Assembly (NCBI RefSeq): GCF_019969845.1
Contig: NZ_JAHXYR010000005.1
Coordinates: 186,001 to 250,000, forward strand
DNA from: Sphingobacterium sp. GVS05A
GTDB lineage: Bacteria; Bacteroidota; Bacteroidia; Sphingobacteriales; Sphingobacteriaceae
Direction of reading: 5' to 3'
Length of the DNA stretch: 64,000 bases
This document shows positions 35,498 to 44,872 of this stretch, in pieces. Numbering within the stretch: the stretch's first letter is position 1; each line of letters opens with the position of its first letter. The position numbers were made by a program, and so were the translations under genes. The notes below the pieces were generated by a model. That model made no database searches. It saw only the letters and a program-made list of their open reading frames with translations, and was not told the DNA's origin.

Positions 35498-36785
35498 TGG
35501 AGGCCTGGTTTCTGGTGGGGTATGACGGTAAGCCAACAGTGAAAATTGAACCTTTATTGGGAATACTCTGAATATCGACTATACCCTTATTGCGCTCGAT
35601 CAGATCTTTACATAATACGAGCCCTAAGCCCGATCCGGGTTCATCTTCCGTACCGAATGATTTATGCTGTATTACATTAAAGAGTAAGGCCGATTTGGAT
35701 GGATTAATTCCAATCCCTTCATCTTGGATATGAATGTTGGTATAAATCTCATTTCTACTGCAATAGATGCTTATCTTTCCAGCTACGTAGCTAAATTTGA
35801 TGGCATTGCTAATAAGGTTGCGCAGAATAATGGTGGTGTGGTCTTTATTGGCGAAGATATGTGTTCCTTCGGGTATAGCAAACTCTATCTTGAGTTGTTT
35901 TGCCTGTATTTGATCGGCAAACAATATGATGATTTCGCGGATCAATGGTTCGATCAGCACTAAAATAGCAGGGCTGGTAATCCCACGCATACTGCTACTT
36001 CCCCATTGCAGAAAGTCGTCCAGCGCTTGATTTTGATGCACAATCTGTTGATAAAGCTGTTGTATGTATTCTCTGGATACGGTATTGTTGAGTATCTGTT
36101 CGCGAAGCATCAATACCAATGCCTCCAAACTGGCAAATGGACTTTTGATATCATGTGCGACAATGGAAAATATTTTCTCCTTATCGCGATTCATAGATTC
36201 AAGTTTTCGACGCTGTTCCTCAATCTTCTCCATATTGTTGTAAATAATCTGTAGGAAGGAGTTGACAGCGATAACAATAAAGGCAAGTGCATTGCTAATG
36301 TTGAAGATCAGTCTTAGCCTGGGGACACGTTGGGCTACAGGAAGAATGGTCGGAAAGAAATAGAGCAATGCAATGGCGAAAGCAGTAGCAAGGCAGAAAA
36401 AGATATGGATACGACGGTCGTTATAGAGTAACATGGACGCGATCAGGGTGCATAATAGAAAATATTCTCCGCCATTTTTAAATAACATAGCTCCCAAAAG
36501 AAAAAAGATGAAATTGCTGACCAATAACATCGCCTTCGCAAAGTTATGTTTACCGTCGTATTGTAGAAAGAGTACCGAAATAGAACAAATGGTATTGGAT
36601 AGGTTGATCGTCGACAGCAGATAACGTTTGTCGATGATATTAAGGATAAAGAAGCAAAGTGTGGGCAATAAACAAAGTATGGCAATCAAGTTGACCATCT
36701 GTATCCTTTTGAGGTCGATATAGGACATATCCGGATGCGTTCCGATATTCGTGAGTATGTTCCAATATCTTCGGATATAGTTCAT
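35472..36785 (-). CDS. Membrane sensor histidine kinase
   Basis: 437 residues. About six membrane segments fill residues 30-185, followed by a short coiled coil (MEKIEEQRRKLESMNRDKEK), a HisKA domain with the phosphate-accepting histidine near 211 (FSIVAHDIKSPFASLEAL) and a HATPase domain (LRNLISNAIKFS, IQDEGIGI, GSGLGLVLCKDLIE). No periplasmic sensor domain is visible, so it may sense through the membrane part. No response regulator gene is adjacent, making it an orphan kinase here. Confidence 0.9.
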   Translation of the reverse strand: MNYIRRYWNILTNIGTHPDMSYIDLKRIQMVNLIAILCLLPTLCFFILNIIDKRYLLSTINLSNTICSISVLFLQYDGKHNFAKAMLLVSNFIFFLLGAMLFKNGGEYFLLCTLIASMLLYNDRRIHIFFCLATAFAIALLYFFPTILPVAQRVPRLRLIFNISNALAFIVIAVNSFLQIIYNNMEKIEEQRRKLESMNRDKEKIFSIVAHDIKSPFASLEALVLMLREQILNNTVSREYIQQLYQQIVHQNQALDDFLQWGSSSMRGITSPAILVLIEPLIREIIILFADQIQAKQLKIEFAIPEGTHIFANKDHTTIILRNLISNAIKFSYVAGKISIYCSRNEIYTNIHIQDEGIGINPSKSALLFNVIQHKSFGTEDEPGSGLGLVLCKDLIERNKGIVDIQSIPNKGSIFTVGLPSYPTRNQASKKEAQTCC

Positions 36786-36926
36786 AATTTTATTTAAACT
36801 GCTAGTGAATATTAATCCGCTAAATTAACATAAATAAGGTGTTGTAGCGCGATGCTTAGCGAAAAAAATGTTCGCAATACTTTAATTGACAGATGGCTGG
36901 GGTACCTCTGGTGGATAATAGTGAGA

Positions 36927-36968
36927 CAACTGATTTAAGACTTCGGTTGAGAGACCTTAAATCAGTTG
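36927..36968. terminator. Hairpin after the nitrilase gene
   Basis: CAACTGATTTAAG (36927-36939) pairs perfectly with CTTAAATCAGTTG (36956-36968) around a 16-base loop, 16 bases past the nitrilase stop on the minus strand. A T-run is lacking. Confidence 0.5.
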
Positions 36969-36983
36969 CTGGATTGATGGAGA

Positions 36984-37940
36984 TTAGCTATTTTCTGTAT
37001 GTAACCACACTACTTTTTGCTCTGCTTCATGTTGCTGACCAATAATGTTGCGGTAGAGTTCTGGTCGTCGGGCGCTGATATAACGATGTCCGCCAGCCTG
37101 TATCAGTTTTTCGGGTGTGACTGTGGCTATGACAAAACTATCGTCAAATGTATGGCATTCTGCGAGAATATCCCCGAAAGGGTCTAAGATCATTGAACAA
37201 CCATTTTTTAACTGATCGTCATCCATTCCGATGGGGTTTGAAAATACAGTATAAACCGCATTGTCATAGGCCCTGGCTGGCAGCCATTTCATTAACCAGC
37301 TGCGTCCTTTCATTCCATCAAACTCCAATCGCAAGGAGGTTGGGTCATTTTCACGGTTATCCCAGAGCTGAGGATCCACAAAGCCCGCTCCAGGTCTAGA
37401 TGAAGGAGTACACATGGTCACATGTGGCATAAAGATAATGTCAGCTCCCAATAATTTTGTTGCGCGTACATTTTCAATGACATTATTGTCGTAGCAGATC
37501 AAAATACCACATTTCCATCCTTTGATCTCAAATATCGTGTAAGCTTGACCTGCGGTCAGGTAGGGGTTTATGAAAGGATGTAATTTGCGATGTTTGGCGA
37601 CTAAGCCATCTTTGTCGACACAGATATAAGGCTTATATAAATTGTCGTTTTCATCTTTTTCAAATAAACCGGCAAGAATGGTGATATTGTATTTGGCTGC
37701 TATCTCGATCAACTTCTGGGTGCTGTTTCCTTTGGGAACGAGTTCGGCAATATCGAGCATTTGCTGTTTATCTAAATTTCTTGCGAAAGTATAACCAGTA
37801 ATGGAGCATTCGTGAAAAGCAATCACATCAGCACCTTGGGCTGCGGCCTGTTGCGCAAGGGTCTCGATGATTGTCAGATTATAGGCTTTATCCGCACTTT
37901 TATGCTCAAATTGTGCTGTAGCAATTTTTAATTTGTCCAT
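36984..37940 (-). CDS. Carbon-nitrogen hydrolase (nitrilase superfamily)
   Basis: 318 residues with the complete Glu-Lys-Cys triad: E44 (AFHECSITGY), K119 (KHRKLHPF) and C149 (GILICYDNNV). The general layout is that of amidases such as N-carbamoylputrescine amidase rather than true nitrilases, but substrate cannot be read off. It is cytoplasmic. Its own promoter overlaps the end of the upstream araC gene, so it may be a target of that regulator. Confidence 0.88.
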   Translation of the reverse strand: MDKLKIATAQFEHKSADKAYNLTIIETLAQQAAAQGADVIAFHECSITGYTFARNLDKQQMLDIAELVPKGNSTQKLIEIAAKYNITILAGLFEKDENDNLYKPYICVDKDGLVAKHRKLHPFINPYLTAGQAYTIFEIKGWKCGILICYDNNVIENVRATKLLGADIIFMPHVTMCTPSSRPGAGFVDPQLWDNRENDPTSLRLEFDGMKGRSWLMKWLPARAYDNAVYTVFSNPIGMDDDQLKNGCSMILDPFGDILAECHTFDDSFVIATVTPEKLIQAGGHRYISARRPELYRNIIGQQHEAEQKVVWLHTENS

Positions 37941-37972
37941 ATTTCTCTCTTTGATCTATTGACAAATCTACT

Positions 37973-37999
37973 TGTAAGTTGTTAAGATAAATTGTACAA
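37973..37999 (-). promoter_or_regulatory. Promoter of the nitrilase gene
   Basis: TTG (37999-37997), 16 bases, then TAGATTTG (37980-37973) on the minus strand. It overlaps the last codons of the araC gene and leaves a leader of about 28 bases. Confidence 0.5.
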
Positions 38000-38821
38000 A
38001 CCCGACAAGCGATCGGGCAAGGCTTGGAACTCCATAAAATTGATTGCCAGTCTGCTTGTATTGTTCAAATATATGGATGGTGTAAAACCAGTATATTTTT
38101 TAAATGTCCTGATGAGATGAGATTGATCAAAATACCCGCTTTCGTAGGAGATGGTCGTCAGTGTTGTACCATCAGGTTTATGGCGAAGTAACTTCAAAAA
38201 GAAATGGAGTTGGACAATGCTTCCGAATTTTTTGGGACTCATACCGACCTGTTCGGCAAATATCCGTTCCATCTGCCGCTCATTATGACCACTGAGTTTG
38301 AGTAATTCTTCCACAGAGAGGAGCCCTTTGTGGTCGGTAATATATTTTAAAACGTTAGAAAAGGAGGTCTGACCTAGCGATTTGTGTTGAATGGCGAGTG
38401 TATAAAAGAAGGTATCTAATGCATTTAATTTAGCTGTTGGATGCTTGCAGTATATAAGCTGATCGTAAAGCCGGTCTGCGGACTGTCCAAAGATATCCTG
38501 TAAGCCAATGATTTGATCTTTTAGCTCATATGCCGGTATACCCAGTAATTTGTAGAGACCATCGGGTTGAAATACAACAATAATAAAGGAAATGCGTTCG
38601 ATCAGACAGAGATCTTTAAAATGACTGATCTGGCCATACAAAAATGACTGGGGGAGATGATTGTTTCGGTTGATGGATAAACGGCCTTGATTCAAAAGAA
38701 ATACCATTCCTGTATTACCATCCGAGAATAAGCGTAGCGTTTTTTGCGAATCGGTAGCGCTTTCCAAAAAGAGATAGTGCTTGATGTAAGGCAATAATTC
38801 TTTTGGCGGGAGTACCTGCAT
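37982..38821 (-). CDS. AraC-family transcriptional regulator
   Basis: 279 residues. The N-terminal about 150 residues resemble the cupin-like sensor part of AraC proteins (LLPYIKHYLFLES, DGNTGMVFLLNQGRLSI). The C-terminal part is the double helix-turn-helix (SVEELLKLSGHNERQMERIFAEQVGMSPKKF, then ISYESGYFDQSHLIRTFKKYTGFTPSIY). It likely controls the neighbouring nitrilase gene, which starts 41 bases after its stop; that is inference from position. Confidence 0.88.
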   Translation of the reverse strand: MQVLPPKELLPYIKHYLFLESATDSQKTLRLFSDGNTGMVFLLNQGRLSINRNNHLPQSFLYGQISHFKDLCLIERISFIIVVFQPDGLYKLLGIPAYELKDQIIGLQDIFGQSADRLYDQLIYCKHPTAKLNALDTFFYTLAIQHKSLGQTSFSNVLKYITDHKGLLSVEELLKLSGHNERQMERIFAEQVGMSPKKFGSIVQLHFFLKLLRHKPDGTTLTTISYESGYFDQSHLIRTFKKYTGFTPSIYLNNTSRLAINFMEFQALPDRLSGLYNLS

Positions 38822-38847
38822 GATTTAATCCGTGAGTTGATGTATAC

Positions 38848-38855
38848 CAAATGTA
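38848..38855 (-). promoter_or_regulatory. -7 box of the araC gene
   Basis: TACATTTG on the minus strand matches TAnnTTTG and would give a leader of about 22 bases. No TTG was found at the -33 distance. Confidence 0.45.
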
Positions 38856-38914
38856 CGTATTTCCTGTTGTATGAAAAATTAAAAATGAATTGATATCTAG
38901 CGTTATCTGTCGTC

Positions 38915-39748
38915 TCAATTGAGGTTTCTGACTGCTCGCTTTACGATGTACATGGTTTCTTTACTTTTACTTTCTCTTTCCCATCTGGTACATAATTCTT
39001 TAACAAATAGCGGGCAGGTCTTGGCGGCGTCATTTAGCCAATTGGCCACGCTATTTTGCACATATCGGGATGGATCGGACTTCAAGGCTTCCAATATTGA
39101 TAAGGCGATGGCGGGATTTTGTTTTAACGCATCGATATGTGCACACCATACACCTCTGGGCCTTATAGCCTCTGAAGCAAAGCGCCTAATATTTTCATCG
39201 GCGTTGTTGGTCCATTCGGTAAGAATAGAAATGCTTTCTTGTAAGTTGATGCTTATTTTTTCACGTACGGCTAGCCAGCTGATTTCTCGAACACCAAAAT
39301 GTGGGTCAGCAGCAAACTGTTGGATCTGGTCTAATGTTTCTGTGATACTAAGCTCGTTATTTTTCCCAACAGTATATGCGGCCCAACAACGAACCAGATC
39401 AGCAGGATGAAGCGATATTGTCTGGAGGAAAACAGCGTCATTTTGCTGCGTGATCTGTTCAAGAAGTCCAATTCCGATGGTTTCATTGATGCTGTTAACA
39501 GTCTGTTTTTTTAACTGGTTAATTATGTTAAGTATAGGCTTAAGATAGGCTGTCCGATCATGGTATGTAAGTAGATGGTTTAACAAAACAGGTTGGTCTA
39601 CGGCTAGCCATTCGACAAGATTGGCAGTTTCAATCTCGCCCTTGTTCAATTGTTCCAGAATAGATGCTGGTATCTCACTGGTTTTTCGTGCGCCTGTTCG
39701 TTTTGGTGGTCGGCACTGTTTTGCTGAATTTTTATTTAATACTGGCAT
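38915..39748 (-). CDS. DNA alkylation repair-like HEAT protein (AlkD-type)
   Basis: 277 residues of helical repeats. The second half follows the AlkD/AlkC family closely: FGVREISWLAVREKI, ENIRRFASEAIRPRGVW, ILEALKSDPSRYVQNSVANWLNDAAKTCP and MYIVKRAVRNL. Such proteins recognise alkylated bases in DNA and some are glycosylases. The key catalytic residues were not confirmed here. The gene is divergent from an HxlR regulator, with a perfect palindrome between them. Confidence 0.82.
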   Translation of the reverse strand: MPVLNKNSAKQCRPPKRTGARKTSEIPASILEQLNKGEIETANLVEWLAVDQPVLLNHLLTYHDRTAYLKPILNIINQLKKQTVNSINETIGIGLLEQITQQNDAVFLQTISLHPADLVRCWAAYTVGKNNELSITETLDQIQQFAADPHFGVREISWLAVREKISINLQESISILTEWTNNADENIRRFASEAIRPRGVWCAHIDALKQNPAIALSILEALKSDPSRYVQNSVANWLNDAAKTCPLFVKELCTRWERESKSKETMYIVKRAVRNLN

Positions 39749-39779
39749 ATCCTCTTGTCAATTTTTCATATTTATTCCT

Positions 39780-39795
39780 AATCTTTGCAAAGATT
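39780..39795. promoter_or_regulatory. Perfect 16-bp palindrome, candidate HxlR operator
   Basis: AATCTTTGCAAAGATT reads the same on both strands. Each half ends in CTTTG, one mismatch from the TAnnTTTG -7 box, so the palindrome may overlap divergent promoters. It lies 32 bases from the AlkD-like start and 66 bases from the HxlR start. Confidence 0.55.
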
Positions 39796-39860
39796 CGAAA
39801 GTTAATCCATAAGTACAATACCGCATAAAATTGTCACTATGGGCTAAAAAAGTCAACATT

Positions 39861-40208
39861 ATGAAAAAAACGGATAAGGCCATAGAAGAAAAAATATGCC
39901 CATTGGAATTTGCAGTCAATGCGATCAGTGGAAAATGGAAAATTCCAATTGTCTGGCGTATCAATCAAGGTGAAAAGCGTCCAAGCGAAATGTTGCGTGG
40001 CATTGTCAAAGTAGATCGGCGTGTATTGAATCAACAGTTAAAGGAGCTGGAGTATGACGGAATACTTCGCAAGGAAGTCTTTAAAGAGCTACCCCCGCGG
40101 GTAGAATATACACTGACACCACTAGGTAAAAGTCTGGTAGAGGTGCTCTGGAAATTAAACGACTGGGGTGAATCGCTTTTAGTTGCTAAGAATGATGACC
40201 ACTGTTAA
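39861..40208 (+). CDS. HxlR-family winged-helix regulator
   Basis: About 115 residues from ATG 39861. It has the HxlR layout: CPLEFAVNAISGKWKIPIVWRI near the N-terminus with the conserved cysteine, RPSEMLRGIVKVDRRVLNQQLKELEYDGIL as recognition region and the wing PPRVEYTLTPLGKSL. HxlR proteins of this kind often sense electrophiles through that cysteine. It probably regulates itself and the divergent AlkD-like gene through the palindrome between them. Confidence 0.9.
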   Translation: MKKTDKAIEEKICPLEFAVNAISGKWKIPIVWRINQGEKRPSEMLRGIVKVDRRVLNQQLKELEYDGILRKEVFKELPPRVEYTLTPLGKSLVEVLWKLNDWGESLLVAKNDDHC

Positions 40209-40309
40209 GGGCCTGCTCATTCTATGATCAATAGTGAGGAATATTGTTTCAATACATAACGTAGTTTCTATAGTCATTACAGCAATCTATACAGCTTCAA
40301 AGTTGCAAT

Positions 40310-40567
40310 TTATTCCTTCTTGGATTGGCGCGATTTGAGTTCTTGGTTGATCTGTATATTATTCACATAGATCGGTATAAATACACAAAATAAGGAAGCT
40401 GCAATACCTGAAAGGGCATACTTTTTTGTTTTAAAGGAGAGGTAGACCAAAACTACAATAGCTATAAACATGACAATACCAAAAGATATCATAACTCCAA
40501 TGGACTGTTTTTTCTTTTTATTTAACTCCTCTTTGGTCAATTGAGATAAAACTTTATTCTCTGGCAT
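40310..40567 (-). CDS. Small hypothetical membrane protein
   Basis: 85 residues with a charged N-terminus (LTKEELNKKKKQS) and two membrane segments (about 23-44 and 50-70), ending in a charged tail. No family was recognised with confidence. It is a single gene. Confidence 0.6.
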   Translation of the reverse strand: MPENKVLSQLTKEELNKKKKQSIGVMISFGIVMFIAIVVLVYLSFKTKKYALSGIAASLFCVFIPIYVNNIQINQELKSRQSKKE

Positions 40568-40902
40568 GGTTCGATTGTGTTAGGATTTATAAAGAAGGGT
40601 TATATACTTCTCTTGTTAGAAACAAATTTAAATAAATTTTTGACCCTGTCAAGTTATTTTTTGATGCCAGTGGTAAAGCTAGATAAGGGCTGCTTTTCGA
40701 GACGGAATCTTTGTTTTGCCGGAAATATAAGGGTATAAGTGATAGAAGGGAAGGGGAAAATAAAAAATTATCAAACGCTTGGTCAATTTTGTTGTTCTTT
40801 TATTTAACTGGCCTGAGGCAGGATGTTGTGAATTTCTATTTAAGTATTCATAATAGTAGTGGCCAAATAAGGAATAGTGTAAATAACCATAAAAAGAAAG
40901 AA
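40568..40902. other. Intergenic stretch
   Basis: 335 bases. An open frame runs in phase into the next gene from 40711, but the extra 64 codons look unlike the SnoaL-like fold and are taken as non-coding. No full promoter was found. Confidence 0.5.
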
Positions 40903-41238
40903 ATGAAATCAGCGAAATACATTGTGCTCAGTTTTCTCGAAAGTCTGAATAAAGAAGATTTTACTGCTGCATATGAATTATTGGATAGTGATATGGTGTT
41001 CGAGGGGGTGCTTGGGAGTCGGCATACTGCGGATCATTATATTGCGGATATGAAGAAAATGAAGTTTAAATACAATATTAAAGAAGTAATGACAAATGGT
41101 AATCATGTGGCTATCTTCTATAACATTGATATGGGTGGAATGGAGATCTTTAGTTCAGGCTGGTATCAAGTAGAAAACGAGTTGATCCTGAAGATAAAGG
41201 TTGTCTTTGATCCACGGCCGCTTCTGAAAGATAAATAG
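40903..41238 (+). CDS. SnoaL/NTF2-like protein
   Basis: About 111 residues from ATG 40903. The pattern SFLESLNKEDFTAAYELLDSDMVFEGVL, then HYIADMKKMKFKYNIKEV, HVAIFYNIDMGG and ELILKIKVVFDPRPLL is that of the NTF2/SnoaL cone-shaped fold. These are small-molecule binding or isomerase domains; no substrate is indicated. The gene is convergent with the TonB receptor and separated from it by a long hairpin. Confidence 0.75.
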   Translation: MKSAKYIVLSFLESLNKEDFTAAYELLDSDMVFEGVLGSRHTADHYIADMKKMKFKYNIKEVMTNGNHVAIFYNIDMGGMEIFSSGWYQVENELILKIKVVFDPRPLLKDK

Positions 41239-41240
41239 CT

Positions 41241-41276
41241 TGACTCAAGAGTTTGTGAATCCAAACTCTTGAGTCA
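41241..41276. terminator. Bidirectional 14-bp hairpin
   Basis: TGACTCAAGAGTTT (41241-41254) pairs perfectly with AAACTCTTGAGTCA (41263-41276) around an 8-base loop, filling the gap between two convergent stops. Confidence 0.7.
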
Positions 41277-41278
41277 CG

Positions 41279-43720
41279 CTATTCGGCCCTTCGTTTGAGA
41301 TCGTCGGCGGCACCGGTTTTTCGAGACTGTCCTGTTTTGGTGGATCCAAAATTATAGCTATAGGACAACATCAAAACGCGGGGCTCTCTTCTGCTCTTAA
41401 AATTTTCTTTGTAATCATTGTAGACTGTCACTCCCTTTATAGTATTGCTGTTGAATATATCACTTACGGCGAGCTTCAAGGTGTTTTTGTCCTTAAATTT
41501 CTTTTGCAATCCGATATTGAGATACCAATAAGGGTCAATACGGACGAAGGCATATACTTCGGTAGCTTTATAATTGGCCGCTAATTCGGCGACGAAATTT
41601 TTACCCAATTTAAGGGTATGGATGCTATTCATGTCGAGGGTAAAATTGCCAATATTATTGATCTGCGTCTCTGAAACGTTTCCTGTATATGAACCGTAAT
41701 AAAAGTTCGCACTGGTGTTTATATCCCACCAATTGGTCGGCTTGATCGGTAGTATGAGATTGAGGGAGTAATAGGAAGCTGATTTCAGGTTCTCTTCTGT
41801 CTGAACGGTGATGTTCTCTCCATTTTCTATGGTGGGTTTTATGACAGTCGTGATATTGTCGCTTATTTTGCTATAACTCAGGGTGGCTATATATCTACTT
41901 TTGAAACTATAGGTGAGTTCGTAGTTTTGCGATGTTTGTGCATTTAGATCGGGGTTGCCAACGCGATATGTTGTCGCATTAATATAGTATTTAAAGGGGT
42001 TGAGCTGTTGATAATTGGGACGGTTGATGCGACGGCTGAGATTGACTTCGAGATTATGATCTGTTGTGAACTCATAGGAAAAAACGGCACTTGGAAATAG
42101 CTGAGTGTATTGCCTTTTATTAATTTGTTCAGTGGTGAGCTGTGTTCCTGTAACATCGGTTTTTTCAATACGTAGACCTAATTCGGTTTTCAGCTTATTC
42201 CATTTTTTTGACACATTACCATAGGCTGCGTAGATGTGCTCCTGGTAGATGTAATGATTAGATTTATTGGTGTCCCGTACAGCCGGCGATGTACTATGAT
42301 CATAAAATTCAATATCGTTATCTGATTTAACGTAACTCGTTTTAAAGCCGGCTTCCAGTTTGAGGTTTTTAGGCAAGCTCTTAATCCAGTCGCTTTTTAG
42401 TGCATAGATGTTCAAACCGCCATCAGTTTTTCCTCTTAGGATATAGGGTATACCTATAGGTTCACCGTCGTTGTTGCTGGTTTTGGTATCAAAATCTTGG
42501 TTTGATGTATTGACATAGCGAATGAAATCTATATCCGTGCTAAGTTCGGAACCAAGAGTATCCATACTGTACTTATGATTGAGATTAGCAGAGATATTTT
42601 TCAAGGTATTGGCCGTTTGACTTAAAGTAGCGGTATGACTGAATGGTTGATCGTTGGGATCTAGGATAGCCGTTTTGCTATCACCACGTGGTTTAAAGAC
42701 ATTACTTGTGAAGCTGACAGATGCGCCCAGTAAGTTTTTTTCAGTTAGATTGTAATCGAAACCGATTTTACCATTATGATTGCGGGTATTGAACTTAAAG
42801 AAATTGTCCTGCAAGTATGTTTTCTCTAAATTGCCTTCCGTGTAAAACTTTCGATCGATCATAAGCTCGTTAAAAGCTTCGCGATAAGCAAAATTATAAT
42901 TAGCGAAGAGGTTGAGCTTATTATTGCGATGGTTGATATTAAAACTGTTGTTATTTTTAACGTATCTACCTGCACCTAACGCTGTAGAAAAGCTTCCGTT
43001 GGTTCCCTTATTTGTTCCTTTTTTTAGTTTTATATTAATAATGGCGGTTCCGGCTGCGTCATATTTTGCAGAAGGGCTGGTAATGAGTTCAATTTTGTCA
43101 ATCGCAGAAGCGGGGAGTCCGCGTAGGTAATTGGCTAACTCATCGCCGGTAAGTGGTGAGTTTTTCCCATCAATCTGTATCAAAATATTGTTCTTTCCCC
43201 GCAAAATAATGTTGTCATTCCCATCTATTGTAACACCAGGTGCTTTTCCAAGTATTTCTAGCGCAGATCCACCCGTATTCTGAAGGCTACTTTCCACATT
43301 TAAGATCATTTTACCGTCATGTCGTTCAATAAAAGGACGTGATTTGATAATGACGACGGTCTCCAGTCGTTGTTCGTTTATTCGAATTTCAGGTAGAGCT
43401 ATGTCTTGGTTCGTCACCTGAATGACATCGGAATTGTAGAGGTCTGATTGACCCTGCCTAATTTTAAAGTAATACACTCCTTTGTTGAGGGCCTTAAATC
43501 GGAACTCACCCTGTTGATTGGGAAATTCGGTTTTGATCAGCTTAGCCTCTGCATTGAATAGGTTAATTTGCAGCGAGGTAATTTCCGTAGCCGCTATTTT
43601 TCCAGATAATATGAAATCATTTCTCTGAACCTGTTGTGCCATGATCTTAATTGTCGATACAGACAGTGATAGGGTTATGAATGTGATTAAAATTAATCTT
43701 GCTTTCGAATAGTTGAGCAT
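41279..43720 (-). CDS. TonB-dependent outer membrane receptor, beta-barrel family (OMP_b-brl_3 type)
   Basis: About 813 residues from ATG 43720, which gives a signal peptide (ARLILITFITLSLSVSTIKIMAQ); ATG 43750 is also possible. A short carboxypeptidase-regulatory-like domain, a plug (EILGKAPGVTIDGNDNIILRGKNNILIQIDG; SPSAKYDAAGTAIINI) and a beta-barrel (INRPNYQQLNPFKYYINATTYRVGNPDLNAQTSQNYELTY) are visible. It is related to the receptor at 24020. The ligand is unknown and no SusD gene is adjacent. Confidence 0.88.
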   Translation of the reverse strand: MLNYSKARLILITFITLSLSVSTIKIMAQQVQRNDFILSGKIAATEITSLQINLFNAEAKLIKTEFPNQQGEFRFKALNKGVYYFKIRQGQSDLYNSDVIQVTNQDIALPEIRINEQRLETVVIIKSRPFIERHDGKMILNVESSLQNTGGSALEILGKAPGVTIDGNDNIILRGKNNILIQIDGKNSPLTGDELANYLRGLPASAIDKIELITSPSAKYDAAGTAIINIKLKKGTNKGTNGSFSTALGAGRYVKNNNSFNINHRNNKLNLFANYNFAYREAFNELMIDRKFYTEGNLEKTYLQDNFFKFNTRNHNGKIGFDYNLTEKNLLGASVSFTSNVFKPRGDSKTAILDPNDQPFSHTATLSQTANTLKNISANLNHKYSMDTLGSELSTDIDFIRYVNTSNQDFDTKTSNNDGEPIGIPYILRGKTDGGLNIYALKSDWIKSLPKNLKLEAGFKTSYVKSDNDIEFYDHSTSPAVRDTNKSNHYIYQEHIYAAYGNVSKKWNKLKTELGLRIEKTDVTGTQLTTEQINKRQYTQLFPSAVFSYEFTTDHNLEVNLSRRINRPNYQQLNPFKYYINATTYRVGNPDLNAQTSQNYELTYSFKSRYIATLSYSKISDNITTVIKPTIENGENITVQTEENLKSASYYSLNLILPIKPTNWWDINTSANFYYGSYTGNVSETQINNIGNFTLDMNSIHTLKLGKNFVAELAANYKATEVYAFVRIDPYWYLNIGLQKKFKDKNTLKLAVSDIFNSNTIKGVTVYNDYKENFKSRREPRVLMLSYSYNFGSTKTGQSRKTGAADDLKRRAE

Positions 43721-44109
43721 GATCATGTAGAGGTTTCGTTGAGTTCGCATTTTTTATATTTCTATCAACGTTGTATATCGACTCCGTTAGTTGTATGTCG
43801 TATAAGCTCGTATTATGTTGCAGGATAATATGGTGTAAGTTTGGAATGTGTCTCTTGCAATTTTTTTTTGATTGTACGAATAGCTCCTGTTGTCGTTGCA
43901 AAAAATTACGATTCGCCGAGATTGACTTAAGATTCGTTTAATGTTGACCGAAAATAACTTGATATCTTTGATTCGGCAGTTGCGCATTTATTATTTAGGG
44001 GGATTGAGGCCTTTCTTGTTAAAGATCTTTCTTTGAAAGTTAATGGATTGGAACAGTAATTTGTGCTATTTCGGATAATAGGATAGAAATCGCTAAAGCA
44101 TATCAGATA
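43721..44109. other. Divergent intergenic region before the small-protein operon
   Basis: 389 bases between the TonB receptor and the membrane/secreted gene run. Apart from the plus-strand promoter at 43944-43970 nothing was recognised. Confidence 0.5.
43944..43970 (+). promoter_or_regulatory. Promoter of the small membrane/secreted protein operon
   Basis: TTG (43944-43946), 16 bases, then TATCTTTG (43963-43970). A start near 43976 would give a leader of about 134 bases before the first gene. Confidence 0.5.
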
Positions 44110-44517
44110 GTGGGTATAACAGAAATATTTGTGGTCATACTGTGCATTGGAATTGTCAGTTTAGTTGCTGGCATAATTTTGATGTTGTTATATTTTGCTC
44201 TTACATCTATATGTGCAAAGGGTTCGTGGGAAAATCTGATTGAACAGCTTTTTGCCACAGCATATTATTTACTGCAGATAGGTATGGTAATATTTCTGCT
44301 GGCGTTAGCGGGCATGACCGTCAGTATGGCTATTGAAGGAATAGCAAAAGGCGAATATAAGTTGAGATTTGGTAGAATAGGTGGTGGGCATACAACGATA
44401 AAGTGGACTACCAGACCTATACGATTTGCTTTTCAGACTGTTGCCTTTATAGGTTTTTCTATCTGGCTGATCTATTTTTCGATCAAACAGATTCGATCTA
44501 TTTCTAAGAGAAGATGA
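44110..44517 (+). CDS. Hypothetical membrane protein, first of an eight-gene run
   Basis: 135 residues with three membrane segments (about 4-30, 46-72 and 104-124) and a basic C-terminus. The start is GTG 44110; the frame stays open upstream to 44044 without another usual start codon, so the N-terminus is uncertain and could have been trimmed. No family was recognised. It is followed 19 bases later by the next gene on the same strand. Confidence 0.55.
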   Translation: MGITEIFVVILCIGIVSLVAGIILMLLYFALTSICAKGSWENLIEQLFATAYYLLQIGMVIFLLALAGMTVSMAIEGIAKGEYKLRFGRIGGGHTTIKWTTRPIRFAFQTVAFIGFSIWLIYFSIKQIRSISKRR

Positions 44518-44536
44518 TTTTTTTAAGTTGTTTAGA

Positions 44537-44758
44537 ATGAAACTTATATTTATTATTATCGGCGGAATATTCGGTGTTTTATTTTCTTTTTGGGATGCCA
44601 TGGTTAGTTATTCCGATACGGCTCCAATTGACGATCAGTTTGGGCTAGCAATTATTTCATGGCCTTTCTTTTTAATCAAAACACTTATTTATCTATGTAT
44701 CGGATCATTTTTATGTTGGTTGATCAGTTTGGTCTTTAGAAGAAAATTGCCAGAATGA
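44537..44758 (+). CDS. Small two-segment membrane protein
   Basis: 73 residues from ATG 44537 (a TTG at 44528 is less likely). A first hydrophobic segment (KLIFIIIGGIFGVLFSFWDAMV) and a second (LAIISWPFFLIKTLIYLCIGSFLCWLISLVF) flank an acidic loop. No family was recognised. A 114-base gap follows before the next gene in the run. Confidence 0.5.
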   Translation: MKLIFIIIGGIFGVLFSFWDAMVSYSDTAPIDDQFGLAIISWPFFLIKTLIYLCIGSFLCWLISLVFRRKLPE

Positions 44759-44872
44759 GATTATACGGATAATGATGAGGCCATAGCGAATAATAAATAT
44801 CTGCTAACGAATTATAAAATAACCTTATACACTACAAAAATCAACTGTATATTGCTGGAAAATTAATCTGGT

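Noticed and set aside
40711..40902. In-frame upstream extension of the SnoaL-like gene (64 codons)
   Set aside because: It does not resemble the fold, and ATG 40903 gives the expected size.
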